A stretch of 64,000 nt of DNA from JAZGGS01 sp963714405 (GTDB lineage Bacteria > Bacteroidota > Ignavibacteria > Ignavibacteriales > Ignavibacteriaceae). Location of the stretch: the NCBI GenBank assembly GCA_963714405.1, contig CAVQOH010000002.1, forward strand, positions 1,274,628 to 1,338,627, read 5' to 3'. Position numbers and translations under genes: made by a program. Below, one piece after another: positions 1-7,497 of the stretch (its first letter is position 1; each line of letters opens with the position of its first letter). The notes under the pieces were generated by a model, which was not told the DNA's origin, made no database searches, and saw only the letters and a program-made list of their open reading frames with translations.

Positions 1-458
1 TCAAGTGGATGATTTAAGGGTTGTGCTATTTCAAATTCATCAGTTAGATATTTATCTGGTGATAACCTCTCAAACAGAGGAGTTACCTTAAATGAAAACT
101 GAAGTTTCTGTACAGGTTCACCATCAGTGGTTATCATTCCTTGTTTCAAGGTAACAAACACCATTTCATCTGGTTGAAATTTCTTAAATGGTTTGAATAT
201 TACGGTCTTTCCTTCAGTTGAAAGAATAATTTCTCCATCAACATTTCCACTCTTGTTTCCAACTACACTAATTAGATTTGGCGTTTCCAAACTTGATAAA
301 TTTATCAAATCACCATGCCGGATTATTATAGTTGATTCACGTGAATTTAATTCAGAGCCTGGTAAAGGTGAAAGAAATTGGAAGCTTTCCTGCTGTGCAT
401 AATTTAAGTTTAATGAAAGCAGAAAAATTAAAAGAAATAATAATTTAAACAGTTTCAT
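1..458 (-). CDS. Secreted protein with Ig-like N-terminal domain, partial (3' end beyond the window)
   Basis: The frame is open from an ATG at 458 to the left edge, so at least 152 residues are present and the C-terminus is missing. It begins with a signal peptide (MKLFKLLFLLIFLLSLNLNY, then AQQ), so the product is exported. The following ~100 residues read like a bacterial Ig-like fold: SPLPGSEL near the start, an alternating strand pattern, and KFQPDEMVFVTL before a final strand. In this lineage such a domain often precedes an arylsulfotransferase-like propeller or a T9SS cargo protein, but that is memory-based inference and the diagnostic part lies outside the window. It diverges from the sigma-54 regulator at 666. 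Confidence 0.6.
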   Translation of the reverse strand, partial: MKLFKLLFLLIFLLSLNLNYAQQESFQFLSPLPGSELNSRESTIIIRHGDLINLSSLETPNLISVVGNKSGNVDGEIILSTEGKTVIFKPFKKFQPDEMVFVTLKQGMITTDGEPVQKLQFSFKVTPLFERLSPDKYLTDEFEIAQPLNHPL

Positions 459-549
459 AGCACACCCACTATTTTATTTTTAGGAATTTAAATCGTTTAA
501 TTATTTTTTAAAATAACTATAAATATTAGGATATAGTAGCAACAAATTA

Positions 550-578
550 TTGATTTTTTTTATCAAGTGAAATATAAT
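550..578 (+). promoter_or_regulatory. Sigma-70-type promoter of the sigma-54 activator gene
   Basis: TTGATT at 550-555 and TATAAT at 573-578 are separated by exactly 17 bases, in the AT-rich gap between two divergent genes. Transcription would start near 585, giving an ~80-base leader before the ATG at 666. The call rests only on the consensus match and position. Confidence 0.5.
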
Positions 579-665
579 CTTTGCCCAAAAGCAATATTAC
601 ACCAACTTAACTCTTATTCGATATGAACTGCTAAATAAAAAATATTTTTATATGTTTGCATTGCT

Positions 666-1991
666 ATGACTGAAAAAGAATTAATACTTGATGGAATTTT
701 AGATTCTATAGCCGAAGGATTATTTACAGTAAATAAAGATTTTAAGATTAACTTCTTTAATCGTGCTGCTGAAAGGATAACAGGTTATAACAAGGAGGAG
801 GTGCTTGGAAAGTTTTGCAAGTATATACTAAAATGCGAACTCTGCCAAACAAAATGCCCGATCGGGCTAATTCTTGAATCCGGGAAAAGTTTATACGATT
901 ACAGAACAAGTATTGAAATCAGAAATGGTGAAACTAAACCTATAAAACTTAACGCTGCAATTCTTCGCAATGATAATTCTGAGCCGGTTGGAGGTGTAAT
1001 ATCTTTCAGAGATCTTTCAGAATTTGAAACAATAAAAAAGGATACAAACATTCTATCAAATTTTTATGGGATTATTGGGCATGGTAAACCGATGCAGGAA
1101 ATATTTGAATTAATTAGAGAAATTTCCGATTCGGATGCAACGGTTTTAATTCAAGGTGAATCAGGAACCGGTAAAGAACTGGTTGCTAACGCTATACAGA
1201 TAACCAGTAAACGAAGAGGAAAACCATTTGTAAAAGTAAACTGCTCCGTATTTCCTGAGCACCTATTAGCGAGTGAACTTTTTGGGCATATAAAAGGTGC
1301 GTTTACCGATGCAACAAGTGATAGACCAGGCAGGTTTGAATTTGCAAACGGAGGCACAATATTTCTGGATGAAATAGCTGAAATGCCTACACACACGCAA
1401 ATCCAACTTCTGCGCGTACTGCAGGAAGGAACATTTGAACGAGTGGGTGAATCAATTACACGTAAAGTTGATGTAAGAATAATTGCAGCAACAAATGTGG
1501 AAGTTGAAAAAGCTTTGGTAAATGGAAAACTCAGAGAAGATTTGTTTTACCGATTGAATGTTATCCCTATTACAATTCCACCGCTTAGAGAACGTACTGA
1601 AGACTTACCTTACCTTGTAAAACACTTTGTTGAAGAATATTCTAATCTTTACAATAAGCAGTTAAGCCATGTGTCTGATAACGCTTTAAATGTTTTATTA
1701 GATCATCCCTGGCCGGGAAATGTAAGAGAACTTGAAAATGTTATTGAATATGCTGTGGTTCGTACTAAACCTGGAAATGAAATTATTGATAAAAATTTTC
1801 CATCCTCTATTCGCTCATCTACAGGAACAAATTCTAAAAAAGTTATTAAGGAATTTAAAAGAGAAAATCCATCTGAACTTGTACAGCTGCTGGAAAAGCA
1901 TCACTGGAACAAATCTAAAGTTGCAAAAGAGCTTGGTATAGGAAGAACAACATTGTGGAGAATGTTAAAAAACCTTCCTAATAACAAGTAA
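666..1991 (+). CDS. Sigma-54-dependent transcriptional activator, PAS-AAA+-Fis
   Basis: A one-component enhancer-binding protein of 441 residues. Residues ~5-120 form a PAS domain with four closely spaced cysteines (Cys51, 57, 60, 64), a pattern that could hold a metal cluster, heme or disulfide. The AAA+ module has Walker A GESGTGKE at 164-171, the sigma-54 contact loop GAFTDA at 211-216 and Walker B TIFLDE at 231-236. The C-terminus (~400-436) is a Fis-type helix-turn-helix (KVAKELGIGRTTLWRML). There is no receiver domain, so the signal is probably sensed directly by the PAS domain. It lies just upstream of a -24/-12 promoter at 2146 and a cytochrome gene, its obvious candidate target. Family assignment is very secure; the redox-sensing role is inference. 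Confidence 0.95.
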   Translation: MTEKELILDGILDSIAEGLFTVNKDFKINFFNRAAERITGYNKEEVLGKFCKYILKCELCQTKCPIGLILESGKSLYDYRTSIEIRNGETKPIKLNAAILRNDNSEPVGGVISFRDLSEFETIKKDTNILSNFYGIIGHGKPMQEIFELIREISDSDATVLIQGESGTGKELVANAIQITSKRRGKPFVKVNCSVFPEHLLASELFGHIKGAFTDATSDRPGRFEFANGGTIFLDEIAEMPTHTQIQLLRVLQEGTFERVGESITRKVDVRIIAATNVEVEKALVNGKLREDLFYRLNVIPITIPPLRERTEDLPYLVKHFVEEYSNLYNKQLSHVSDNALNVLLDHPWPGNVRELENVIEYAVVRTKPGNEIIDKNFPSSIRSSTGTNSKKVIKEFKRENPSELVQLLEKHHWNKSKVAKELGIGRTTLWRMLKNLPNNK

Positions 1992-2145
1992 CCACTGTTT
2001 CATTTCACAATCCTGAACAGATTGTTTCACAACTCTTAACCCCTTATAAATTAAGTAATTATCAGAATATTAAAATTTATCCATTTCATATGGAACATTC
2101 CGTTTCATTTAATTCCCAAAAATAGTTGATTAACGCAACATTTAT

Positions 2146-2162
2146 CTGGCAAAGAAGTTGCT
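2146..2162 (+). promoter_or_regulatory. Sigma-54 (-24/-12) promoter of the TPR-cytochrome operon
   Basis: The sequence CTGGCAAAGAAGTTGCT matches the RpoN consensus TGGCAC-N5-TTGCW. GG is at 2148-2149 and GC at 2160-2161, with the obligatory 10 bases between them. Transcription would begin about 12 bases after the GC, near 2173. It sits directly downstream of a sigma-54 activator gene and directly upstream of the TPR and octaheme cytochrome genes. Confidence 0.75.
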
Positions 2163-2175
2163 CTTGTACTGCGTT

Positions 2176-2634
2176 ATGATGAGTGAAATGCTTGGCAATC
2201 AATATTTTTTAGCAAGAAACTACGAAAGTGCAGCTAAAAATCTTCAGTTTGCTTTGGATAATGATCCATTAAACAAAGCAGTTAGAAAAAAGTTGATTAT
2301 TTGTTACTCTCAAACTGGTGAGATCCAAAAAGCATTTAATATTTTTTATAATCTGCTATTAGAAGATGTTGAGTGTATTATAAATACAGATGTAGTTAGT
2401 GATGACTGCCCCTGCCCTGATTTGGTTAAACACTATGGTCAAATATTTCCATACGAAAAAAACTCAACGGATTTAAAAATTATGCTGGGTATGCTTTGGC
2501 TATACTGTGAAGTGCGGACATCGTTAAAATTTTTTAAATCTGTAATTGATGAATTTCCAAATGATGAAAAATTAATTTCTGTTTCTTCAATTATTGAAGA
2601 GAGATTAAATAAAATAAACCAACAATCTAATTAA
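2176..2634 (+). CDS. TPR-like protein in the sigma-54-controlled cytochrome operon
   Basis: About 152 residues with no signal peptide, so probably cytoplasmic. The N-terminal half has a tetratricopeptide pattern (LARNYESAAKNLQFALDNDP, then a second helix pair containing AFNIFYNLL). The centre has a small cysteine cluster (DDCPCP). A longer reading from a TTG at 2158 is unlikely because it overlaps the -12 element of the promoter. With transcription starting near 2173, the ATG codons at 2176 or 2179 would make the mRNA nearly leaderless; ATG 2188 is the alternative. It precedes the cytochrome gene by 20 bases, so it may act in regulation or assembly of that cytochrome. The function is not known. 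Confidence 0.7.
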   Translation: MMSEMLGNQYFLARNYESAAKNLQFALDNDPLNKAVRKKLIICYSQTGEIQKAFNIFYNLLLEDVECIINTDVVSDDCPCPDLVKHYGQIFPYEKNSTDLKIMLGMLWLYCEVRTSLKFFKSVIDEFPNDEKLISVSSIIEERLNKINQQSN

Positions 2635-2654
2635 TCTATTAAATGGAGAGGTAT

Positions 2655-4058
2655 ATGAAAAAAATAACTTTACTATTTGTGCTGGTTTTTGCATTAGGTA
2701 TGGTTTTACCGTTGCTTGCTCAGCCAAATAATTTTAACACAAGTTTGCATAAGACCAGGGAAGGTAAACCTACCTGGTATGACCAGGAAAATGGCGGGTT
2801 TGAAACTTTAACAGGTGTGCCAATTGAAGAATTAGGCTGCGTTGAATGCCACGATGCCAATGATGCAAACGGTGATCCTTACACAGGTACTTACACACCA
2901 GATTGTGTCGATTGTCATGCAACCGGATCCACCACTTCTACAGAAGATGATTGCCTTGGCTGTCATGGCCGTCAGAAAACATTGCGCAATCCTCCACTCA
3001 GTATTTCTGATGTGCATAGAGATGCAAGTACGCCAATGGTTTGCTGGGATTGCCACGGCACAACTGACATGCATGGTGATGGTACTCCTTATACTTCAAT
3101 GCTTGAAGATGGCGCGGTTGCAACAGACTGTCTTGATTGCCATTCAAATCTTGTTGGTAATCATTCACCGTACGATAGTCATAATGAAGTGTTACATTGT
3201 TCTTCCTGCCATATGCAAACGGTTCTATCGTGCTACAACTGCCATTTCGATAGCCAGATTGAAGAACATGTTAAAAGAGCAAAACAACCAATAACTGGTT
3301 TTGTAATTCTAGTAAATCGTGAAAAAGATGGAAAAGTTCATCCTGCAACTTTCCAATCACTTTATCATGATTCATCAGGTGGAAGCTGGGTTGCAATGGC
3401 TCCAAATTACACTCATAGCATAACAAAAAATAATGCTAGGACTTGCGGTGATTGCCATCAAAATATGGGTGCAGGTGTTCCGGCAATTGAAGATTATAAC
3501 AATGGCGGCGGTATTAAATTTTCAACTTGGAATAGTGCTGACAGCACTTTAAGCTGGACGCAGGGAATCATTCCATTACCGGTTGATTACAGGCAATCAT
3601 TTATTATGGACTTTATAACCTATGAAGGAAATCTAAGTGATCCTCCCGGACCATCTAAAAATTGGAGTTTCGTAAAGAGCCAAGCAGATGGTTTCCAATT
3701 ATTATATTGTACACCGATGACAAAAAGACAAATGGCGATACTAGGAATGGATACATTATTAGTTGGTGTAGAACAAATTGGTAGTTATATACCAAACAAC
3801 TACTTACTGGAACAGAATTATCCAAATCCATTCAACCCTTCAACAACAATACGCTATTCTGTACCGGAAAGAGGTTTTGTTGAACTGTCAGTATTTGATG
3901 CGTTGGGGAACCTTGTAGAATCACTGGTGCAAGGGGAACAAGATGCTGGAGTTTACCAGGTAGAATTCAATGCTGTAAATCTTGCATCTGGAATTTACTT
4001 CTATAATATTAGAACAAAAAACTTCACCGATACCAAAAAACTTGTTCTTATGAAGTAA
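2655..4058 (+). CDS. Secreted octaheme c-type cytochrome with T9SS C-terminal sorting domain
   Basis: Start ATG 2655 is chosen over the in-frame ATG at 2643 because the strong Shine-Dalgarno GGAGAGG (2645-2651) lies just before it and a clean signal peptide follows (MKKITLLFVLVFALGMVLPL). The mature part carries eight CXXCH heme motifs: CVECH, CVDCH, CLGCH, CWDCH, CLDCH, CSSCH, CYNCH and CGDCH. The last ~80 residues are a type A T9SS sorting domain (NYPNPFNPST, ending KKLVLMK), so the protein should cross the outer membrane by T9SS and end up on the cell surface or released. The likely role is electron transfer, for example at an extracellular acceptor; the redox partner is unknown. It is the second gene behind the sigma-54 promoter and is followed by a terminator. 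Confidence 0.9.
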   Translation: MKKITLLFVLVFALGMVLPLLAQPNNFNTSLHKTREGKPTWYDQENGGFETLTGVPIEELGCVECHDANDANGDPYTGTYTPDCVDCHATGSTTSTEDDCLGCHGRQKTLRNPPLSISDVHRDASTPMVCWDCHGTTDMHGDGTPYTSMLEDGAVATDCLDCHSNLVGNHSPYDSHNEVLHCSSCHMQTVLSCYNCHFDSQIEEHVKRAKQPITGFVILVNREKDGKVHPATFQSLYHDSSGGSWVAMAPNYTHSITKNNARTCGDCHQNMGAGVPAIEDYNNGGGIKFSTWNSADSTLSWTQGIIPLPVDYRQSFIMDFITYEGNLSDPPGPSKNWSFVKSQADGFQLLYCTPMTKRQMAILGMDTLLVGVEQIGSYIPNNYLLEQNYPNPFNPSTTIRYSVPERGFVELSVFDALGNLVESLVQGEQDAGVYQVEFNAVNLASGIYFYNIRTKNFTDTKKLVLMK

Positions 4059-4089
4059 AAACTAAACTTACTCCTCATTCTTGTAAATG

Positions 4090-4119
4090 ATGGGCACACA
4101 GTAGTGTGCCCATTTTTTA
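4090..4119 (+). terminator. Rho-independent terminator after the cytochrome gene
   Basis: A perfect hairpin TGGGCACAC-AGTA-GTGTGCCCA (4091-4112) is followed by a run of six T. It ends the TPR-cytochrome transcript 30 bases after the stop codon. Confidence 0.9.
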
Positions 4120-4256
4120 TTATATTTGGAATCTTAATAGGTAAATTATTCCTGATCAAAATAGGCCTATTGACGTAATTTTTACCTATTAAATGTAATT
4201 GTAAATTTTTTATGCGATGTGAACAGAATTCTGTGAATAATGCAAACAGGTTCTGG

Positions 4257-4272
4257 TGGCATTATACTTGTG
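4257..4272 (+). promoter_or_regulatory. Possible second sigma-54-like promoter (imperfect -12)
   Basis: TGGCATTATACTTGTG has the GG of a -24 element at 4258-4259 and, ten bases on, GT instead of GC at 4270-4271. It lies 50 bases upstream of the tiny ORF at 4322 and downstream of the previous terminator, so this ORF needs its own promoter. The mismatch at an invariant base makes this tentative. Confidence 0.3.
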
Positions 4273-4321
4273 TTTGTCTTAATAAATTGATTTAAATAAT
4301 TGGAAAGGAGATTTTCTACCG

Positions 4322-4435
4322 ATGGGATTGACTGAACTTATTGTAATTGGATTTCTTGCAGTATTAGGAGTACTTGCATACACAAATTCCAGGAAGGTGG
4401 CTCAAGAATTAAAGAAAATGGGTGCGGGCAAATAA
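4322..4435 (+). CDS. 37-residue single-span membrane protein, TatA-like N-terminus
   Basis: A short ORF starting ATG at 4322 after an excellent Shine-Dalgarno (GGAAAGGAG, ~4302-4310) and ending TAA at 4433-4435, immediately followed by a strong terminator. It therefore looks like a real monocistronic gene. The product starts MGLTELIVIGFLAVLGVLAY, one hydrophobic helix, followed by a short basic amphipathic segment (RKVAQELKKMGAGK). The order G-x-TELI-hydrophobic-basic amphipathic resembles the first part of TatA/TatE, but it lacks the FG hinge and the acidic tail, so Tat function is only a possibility. Other options are a small membrane regulator or an accessory peptide of the adjacent cytochrome system. 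Confidence 0.6.
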   Translation: MGLTELIVIGFLAVLGVLAYTNSRKVAQELKKMGAGK

Positions 4436-4464
4436 ATTTTATTTAATTTTATTCCCTGGGGGAA

Positions 4465-4507
4465 GGAGAGATCAATCCACTGCTGATGGTTGATCTTTCC
4501 TTTTTTT
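4465..4507 (+). terminator. Rho-independent terminator after the small membrane ORF
   Basis: The stem GGAGAGATCAA (4465-4475) pairs with TTGATCTTTCC (4490-4500) with one G-T wobble, and seven T follow. Its tail touches the stop codon of the convergent rpiA. Confidence 0.85.
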
Positions 4508-5207
4508 ATTCTCTTCTTAAAATTTTTAGTTCATCTTTTCTGCCAACAACTACCAAATCGGCAATATTTATAAACAAACCAGTTTCAACAACTCCCGGGA
4601 TTTTCTTTATTTCCGCATCAAGTTTCTGTGGCTCTAAAATATTTTTCAGCTGAAGATCAATTATATAATGATTTCCATCAGTAACAAATATTTTGTTGTT
4701 TAGCATTCTTATTTTTGGATTGTAGCCTTTCCTATCGAGTTTTTTAAGAGTATGATTTAAACCAAAAGGAACAACTTCCACTGGTAAAGGAAATTTTCCT
4801 AACTTATCAACAATTTTTGAGGAATCAACAATCCATATATTTTTTTTGGATGAACAGGCAATTATTTTTTCAAAGAGCAAGGCACCGCCGCCACCTTTTA
4901 CGCCGTTTAATTTTCTATCAACTTCATCAGCACCATCAATTGTCAAGTCTATTTCACCGGCATCATTAAAATCTGTAATTTTTATTCCTAATGATTCAGC
5001 AAGATCAGAAGTGGTTTTGGAAGTTGAAACAGCACTAATATTTAATCCATCTGCAACTTTTTTAGCTAATTTTTTAACTAAATAATTTACAGTTGAACCC
5101 GTACCCAGCCCAACCATCATTCCGGTTTTAATAAATTCTACTGCTTTTTCAGCAGCCAGCTGTTTTTCATTCATTTGATAATCCAGAAATGTTAAATATT
5201 CACTCAT
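4506..5207 (-). CDS. rpiA: Ribose-5-phosphate isomerase A
   Basis: Interconverts ribose 5-phosphate and ribulose 5-phosphate in the non-oxidative pentose phosphate pathway; cytosolic. The RpiA signatures are all present: GLGTGST phosphate loop, DGADEVD with the catalytic aspartates, KGGGGAL with the catalytic lysine, and the C-terminal GVVETGLF. An upstream in-frame TTG at 5237 would add 10 residues, but ATG 5207 gives about 233 residues, close to the family length. A later ATG at 5174 (MNEKQLAAEK) is also possible, and no clear Shine-Dalgarno decides. It converges on the small membrane ORF and diverges from the PLP enzyme at 5331. Confidence 0.95.
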   Translation of the reverse strand: MSEYLTFLDYQMNEKQLAAEKAVEFIKTGMMVGLGTGSTVNYLVKKLAKKVADGLNISAVSTSKTTSDLAESLGIKITDFNDAGEIDLTIDGADEVDRKLNGVKGGGGALLFEKIIACSSKKNIWIVDSSKIVDKLGKFPLPVEVVPFGLNHTLKKLDRKGYNPKIRMLNNKIFVTDGNHYIIDLQLKNILEPQKLDAEIKKIPGVVETGLFINIADLVVVGRKDELKILRRE

Positions 5208-5330
5208 AAAAATTGTTAATAAAATATCTTTACGCAAATATTAAAAATTTGAGATTTGTAACTATTAGTATTAAGTATGAGTAGTATATTAAAATAATTC
5301 AGGAAAAGAATTAATAAAAGGAGATACACT

Positions 5331-6536
5331 ATGCATCACTTTGATCCCAGTACAGAAATTCAGGATTACTTGGTATTTGGAGAGTACGGAGATGTAAATC
5401 CATCAATAACAGATTCTTCAACTTATACCTTTTTAAGTCCGGAAAAGATGAAAGAACTTTTTGATCATGAAGTCGAAGGGTGTTTTCTTTATTCACGACA
5501 TTGGAATCCAACAAATAAATATTTAGCAGATGCTCTTGCAAGACTGGAAGATAGTGAGGCGGCAATTGTAACGAGCTCGGGTATGTCTGCAATTGCATGT
5601 GCCATATTACAAATATGTAATTCAGGTGATGAAGTAATTTCCAGCCGGACCATTTATGGTGGAACATATGCACTATTTAAAAACCTGCTTCCCAGATTTG
5701 GTATAAATGTAAAATTTGCAAACACACAGGATATTGATGCTGTTAAGGATTCAATTACAGATAAAACAAAAATAATCTACTGCGAATCTGTAAGTAATCC
5801 GTTACTGGAAATTGCAGATATTCCAAAGCTCAGTGAACTGGCAAATAGTAAAAACATTAAGCTGATGATTGATAATACATTCAGCCCAATAGTTATAACT
5901 CCTTTGCATTTAGGTGCTCATATCGTAATACACAGTTTAACAAAATTCATTAATGGTACAAGTGATTGTGTTGCAGGATGCATATGCAGCAGCGGTGAAT
6001 TTATTAATCAACTAATGGATATAAACTCAGGTACAGCGATGCTGTTAGGACCTGTTTTGGATAGTCATAGGGCTGCCAGTATCCTGAAAAATCTTCACAC
6101 ACTTCACATCAGGATTAAGAAACACAGCGATAATGCTTTATTTTTAGCTCAAAAACTGGAGGAATTAGAATGTAAAGTGTTTTATCCGGGCTTAGATTCA
6201 CATAGTGGTAACCAGCTTTTGAATGATATTAGGAATGAAGGATTTGGTTATGGGGGAATGTTAGCAATTGATTTAGGTGATGCAACAACTGCAGATACAT
6301 TTATGAAGAAAATGCAGGATGAGAAAGTTGGTTACCTTGCTGTAAGTTTAGGATATTTTAAAACATTGTTCAGCTCGCCTGGTCATAGCACTTCTTCAGA
6401 AATACCAAAAGAAGAACAGGATGAGATGGGGCTAAGTGAAGGGCTTGTTAGAATTTCAATTGGGCTGGATAACAATATTTCTATGACATTTGAACGCATA
6501 AAAAAATGTTTAAATGAAGTTGGATTATGTAAATAA
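5331..6536 (+). CDS. Cys/Met metabolism PLP-dependent enzyme (methionine gamma-lyase / cystathionine lyase family)
   Basis: A 401-residue fold-type I PLP enzyme of the trans-sulfuration family. The pyridoxal-binding lysine is Lys205 in HSLTKFINGTSDCVAG, and YSRHWNPTN (54-62) supplies the phosphate-binding Tyr and Arg of the neighbouring subunit. SSGMSAIA is the glycine-rich PLP phosphate loop and DNTFSP carries the PLP-nitrogen Asp. The position that is Cys in true methionine gamma-lyases (xYGCTYALF) is Gly here (IYGGTYALF), so cystathionine gamma-lyase or synthase, or O-acetylhomoserine sulfhydrylase activity, is as likely as methionine gamma-lyase. A good Shine-Dalgarno (AAAGGAG) precedes the ATG. 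No neighbour narrows the substrate. Confidence 0.9.
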   Translation: MHHFDPSTEIQDYLVFGEYGDVNPSITDSSTYTFLSPEKMKELFDHEVEGCFLYSRHWNPTNKYLADALARLEDSEAAIVTSSGMSAIACAILQICNSGDEVISSRTIYGGTYALFKNLLPRFGINVKFANTQDIDAVKDSITDKTKIIYCESVSNPLLEIADIPKLSELANSKNIKLMIDNTFSPIVITPLHLGAHIVIHSLTKFINGTSDCVAGCICSSGEFINQLMDINSGTAMLLGPVLDSHRAASILKNLHTLHIRIKKHSDNALFLAQKLEELECKVFYPGLDSHSGNQLLNDIRNEGFGYGGMLAIDLGDATTADTFMKKMQDEKVGYLAVSLGYFKTLFSSPGHSTSSEIPKEEQDEMGLSEGLVRISIGLDNNISMTFERIKKCLNEVGLCK

Positions 6537-6540
6537 ATTA

Positions 6541-7368
6541 TTATTTCATATTAATTATATATTTTTTATAAAAAAATAAATAGGATGCTAGAATAATTAA
6601 CGATCCAAATAAAACATCCGAAGAATAATGCGCTCCAATAATTATTCTGCTGAGCGGAACTAAAATTCCCCATGTAGCTATCACTGTAACAGTAAATGTT
6701 TTTAATAGTATATTTTCCTTTGGAATTAAAATGAGTAATGGTAAAATCATCCATGCCATTGCTGCATGCCCTGACGGAAATGATTCGTTTCCTGTAATTC
6801 CTTGCGGCAAATACCATTCAGTAAAATTTGACTGAAGAGTATCTAAATCTCTATATCTCACTCTACCCCAAAATATTTTAACAATTTGAATAGAAATCAC
6901 ATATCCGAAAATTGCCATTGAAACAACAATTTTAGAGAATGTAAATGTTAAATCACTAAATGAGATTTTCATCACCTTTTTTGAAAAAATAAGCGCTACG
7001 GAAAGCAAAAAAGTAAATATGAAAAATATCTCTTTATTTAAAAAATAAAATTGCAGGTTTCCTGTAATGCTTTGAATTACAACAAATATTAAATAAGTAA
7101 GTGTAAAAGTCTCACCAAGAATAAAAAACATCCTAACTGCCAGTAGCGTTTTCTTTGATTTGAGCTTAACCATTTGTGCAAAAATAAAAATACCAACGAT
7201 GATAATAATTAAACCGGGAATCTCACCAAATTGCTGTAAGAACTGAGCCCAGGGAGTATTTTCATCGACAATTATATTTGAGAGCTGTAGATCTGAAAGA
7301 GCAAAATAACCTGCGAGAATACTCCATAAAGCAACTACTGAGTAAATTATTTTCTGAAGATTATTCAT
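6541..7368 (-). CDS. PAP2-family membrane phosphatase
   Basis: A 275-residue polytopic membrane protein with about six to seven hydrophobic helices. The three acid-phosphatase motifs appear in order: KIFWGRVRYRD (variant of KX6RP), PSGHAAMA (PSGH) and SRIIIGAHYSSDVLFG (SRX5HX3D). The family dephosphorylates lipid phosphates such as phosphatidic acid, phosphatidylglycerol phosphate, undecaprenyl pyrophosphate or the lipid A 1-phosphate. The GRxRxRD form of the first motif is common in PgpB/LpxE-type proteins, but the substrate cannot be read from sequence. It converges with the PLP enzyme gene five bases away. Confidence 0.88.
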   Translation of the reverse strand: MNNLQKIIYSVVALWSILAGYFALSDLQLSNIIVDENTPWAQFLQQFGEIPGLIIIIVGIFIFAQMVKLKSKKTLLAVRMFFILGETFTLTYLIFVVIQSITGNLQFYFLNKEIFFIFTFLLSVALIFSKKVMKISFSDLTFTFSKIVVSMAIFGYVISIQIVKIFWGRVRYRDLDTLQSNFTEWYLPQGITGNESFPSGHAAMAWMILPLLILIPKENILLKTFTVTVIATWGILVPLSRIIIGAHYSSDVLFGSLIILASYLFFYKKYIINMK

Positions 7369-7497
7369 TACTATGTAAGGTAAATTACAGTTTTGATGAA
7401 TAGATAATTTTTGATTGACAACAATTTTAGAACAGACTATTTTAATTTATTAAATATATATTAAAGTAATAATAATATTTCATATTCAATTTTTAAG

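Noticed and set aside
2842..3294. 150-codon + strand open frame inside the cytochrome gene
   Set aside because: It is a shadow in another frame of the heme-rich coding sequence, whose CXXCH motifs, signal peptide and ribosome site are unmistakable.
4322..4435. Calling the 37-residue ORF tatA
   Set aside because: It resembles only the first part of TatA and lacks the FG hinge and the acidic C-terminal region; a firm assignment is not supported.
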